The notes beneath the pieces are model-generated. The model searched no databases. It saw nothing but the letters and a program-made list of their open reading frames with translations, and was not told where the DNA came from. Of a stretch of 57,720 nucleotides of DNA, positions 57,580 through 57,720 are shown piece by piece. The position numbers and the translations under genes were made by a program. The stretch covers positions 1 through 57,720 of the forward strand of contig JBQTGY010000076.1 in assembly GCA_052390415.1 (NCBI GenBank), read 5' to 3'. This stretch comes from JANNWF01 sp052390415. Its GTDB lineage: Bacteria > Pseudomonadota > Gammaproteobacteria > Xanthomonadales > Xanthomonadaceae. Numbering within the stretch: position 1 is the first letter of the stretch; each line of letters opens with the position of its first letter.

Positions 57580-57720
57580 AGACCGAGCCGAAGCTAGCCC
57601 GGACATTTCATGAGGTCGCGTGAAAATGCCCGGAAACCTTTGCTGCAAGAGGGGTTCTGCCACATCACGCGGCGAACAGTCTGTCCGCCTGCATTTTCCC
57701 GCTGGCGCGGCCCTCGCTTG
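57580..57720 (+). other. Right-edge region, no gene assigned
   Basis: The last 141 bp after bioC hold no hairpin with a T-tract and no convincing reading frame. A frame from ATG 57625 runs to the edge but has no ribosome site and no recognisable product. Confidence 0.5.

Noticed and set aside
56653..57663. 336-codon antisense frame over bioC
   Set aside because: Shadow of bioC, which has all methyltransferase motifs; no ribosome site or domain on the minus strand.

Overview
The window is GC-rich, gene-dense gammaproteobacterial DNA, most likely chromosomal. Several things point to the Lysobacterales (Xanthomonadales) rather than to an enteric or pseudomonad. An OleA/OleB pair matches the Xanthomonas campestris enzymes residue for residue at the catalytic positions. 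A bioB-bioF-bioH-bioC operon is present, together with a cytochrome c5-like protein, a secreted subtilase with C-terminal PPC and P domains, and many small extragenic palindromic repeats of the xanthomonad kind. A secreted protein ending in DGFE also fits the Rhodanobacteraceae side of the order, by memory. No rRNA, tRNA or CRISPR array was seen.

Layout. 0-4 kb: a tandem repeat, a large secreted protein of unknown function, and a five-haem cytochrome with a membrane-anchor tail. 4-7 kb: an MFS exporter, then a leftward group of an ECF-like sigma factor, a VOC protein and a small secreted protein. 7.3-23.8 kb: a large export locus with a HlyD/MacA-type adaptor, two MacB/LolD-type ATPases, four tandem ~800-residue FtsX/MacB (ADOP-type) permeases, a VapBC-like toxin-antitoxin pair inserted near its end, and a sigma-54 response regulator with an intramembrane-type histidine kinase. 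23.8-28.2 kb: cytochrome c5, a lipoprotein nuclease/phosphatase, an alpha/beta hydrolase and ZapE.

28.2-41.9 kb is the most unusual region. A 3,167-residue surface protein has cadherin-like repeats, eleven SbsA-like Ig repeats and a beta-helix. It is followed by three phage-tail-collar (Mdp-like) proteins, two DUF6916-like proteins (one Tat-exported), a GNAT acetyltransferase and an orphan GspB-like protein. The block is bracketed by two same-orientation IS1634-type transposase relics that share a 61-bp identical segment. I regard it as the best candidate for an undescribed surface/secretion system.

42.2-47.6 kb: a CysB-like LysR regulator, a secreted subtilase with a strong terminator, and a periplasmic M20 peptidase. 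47.6-51.7 kb (leftward): oleB and oleA, separated by YggL, a relic of a type ISP restriction enzyme and a wHTH-HATPase-STAS protein preceded by a three-copy operator-like motif. oleC and oleD are not in the window. 51.8-53.6 kb: a membrane protein and a small P-loop protein of unknown function. 53.6-57.6 kb: bioB, bioF, bioH and bioC, the pimeloyl and late steps of biotin synthesis, with translational overlaps.

Two miniature reading frames look like molecular fossils. A 30-codon frame between permeases 1 and 2 keeps the start/stop overlaps of a full permease gene. A 23-codon frame before oleB copies the oleB N-terminus. All identifications come from reading the sequence and remembered family features; no database search was run.
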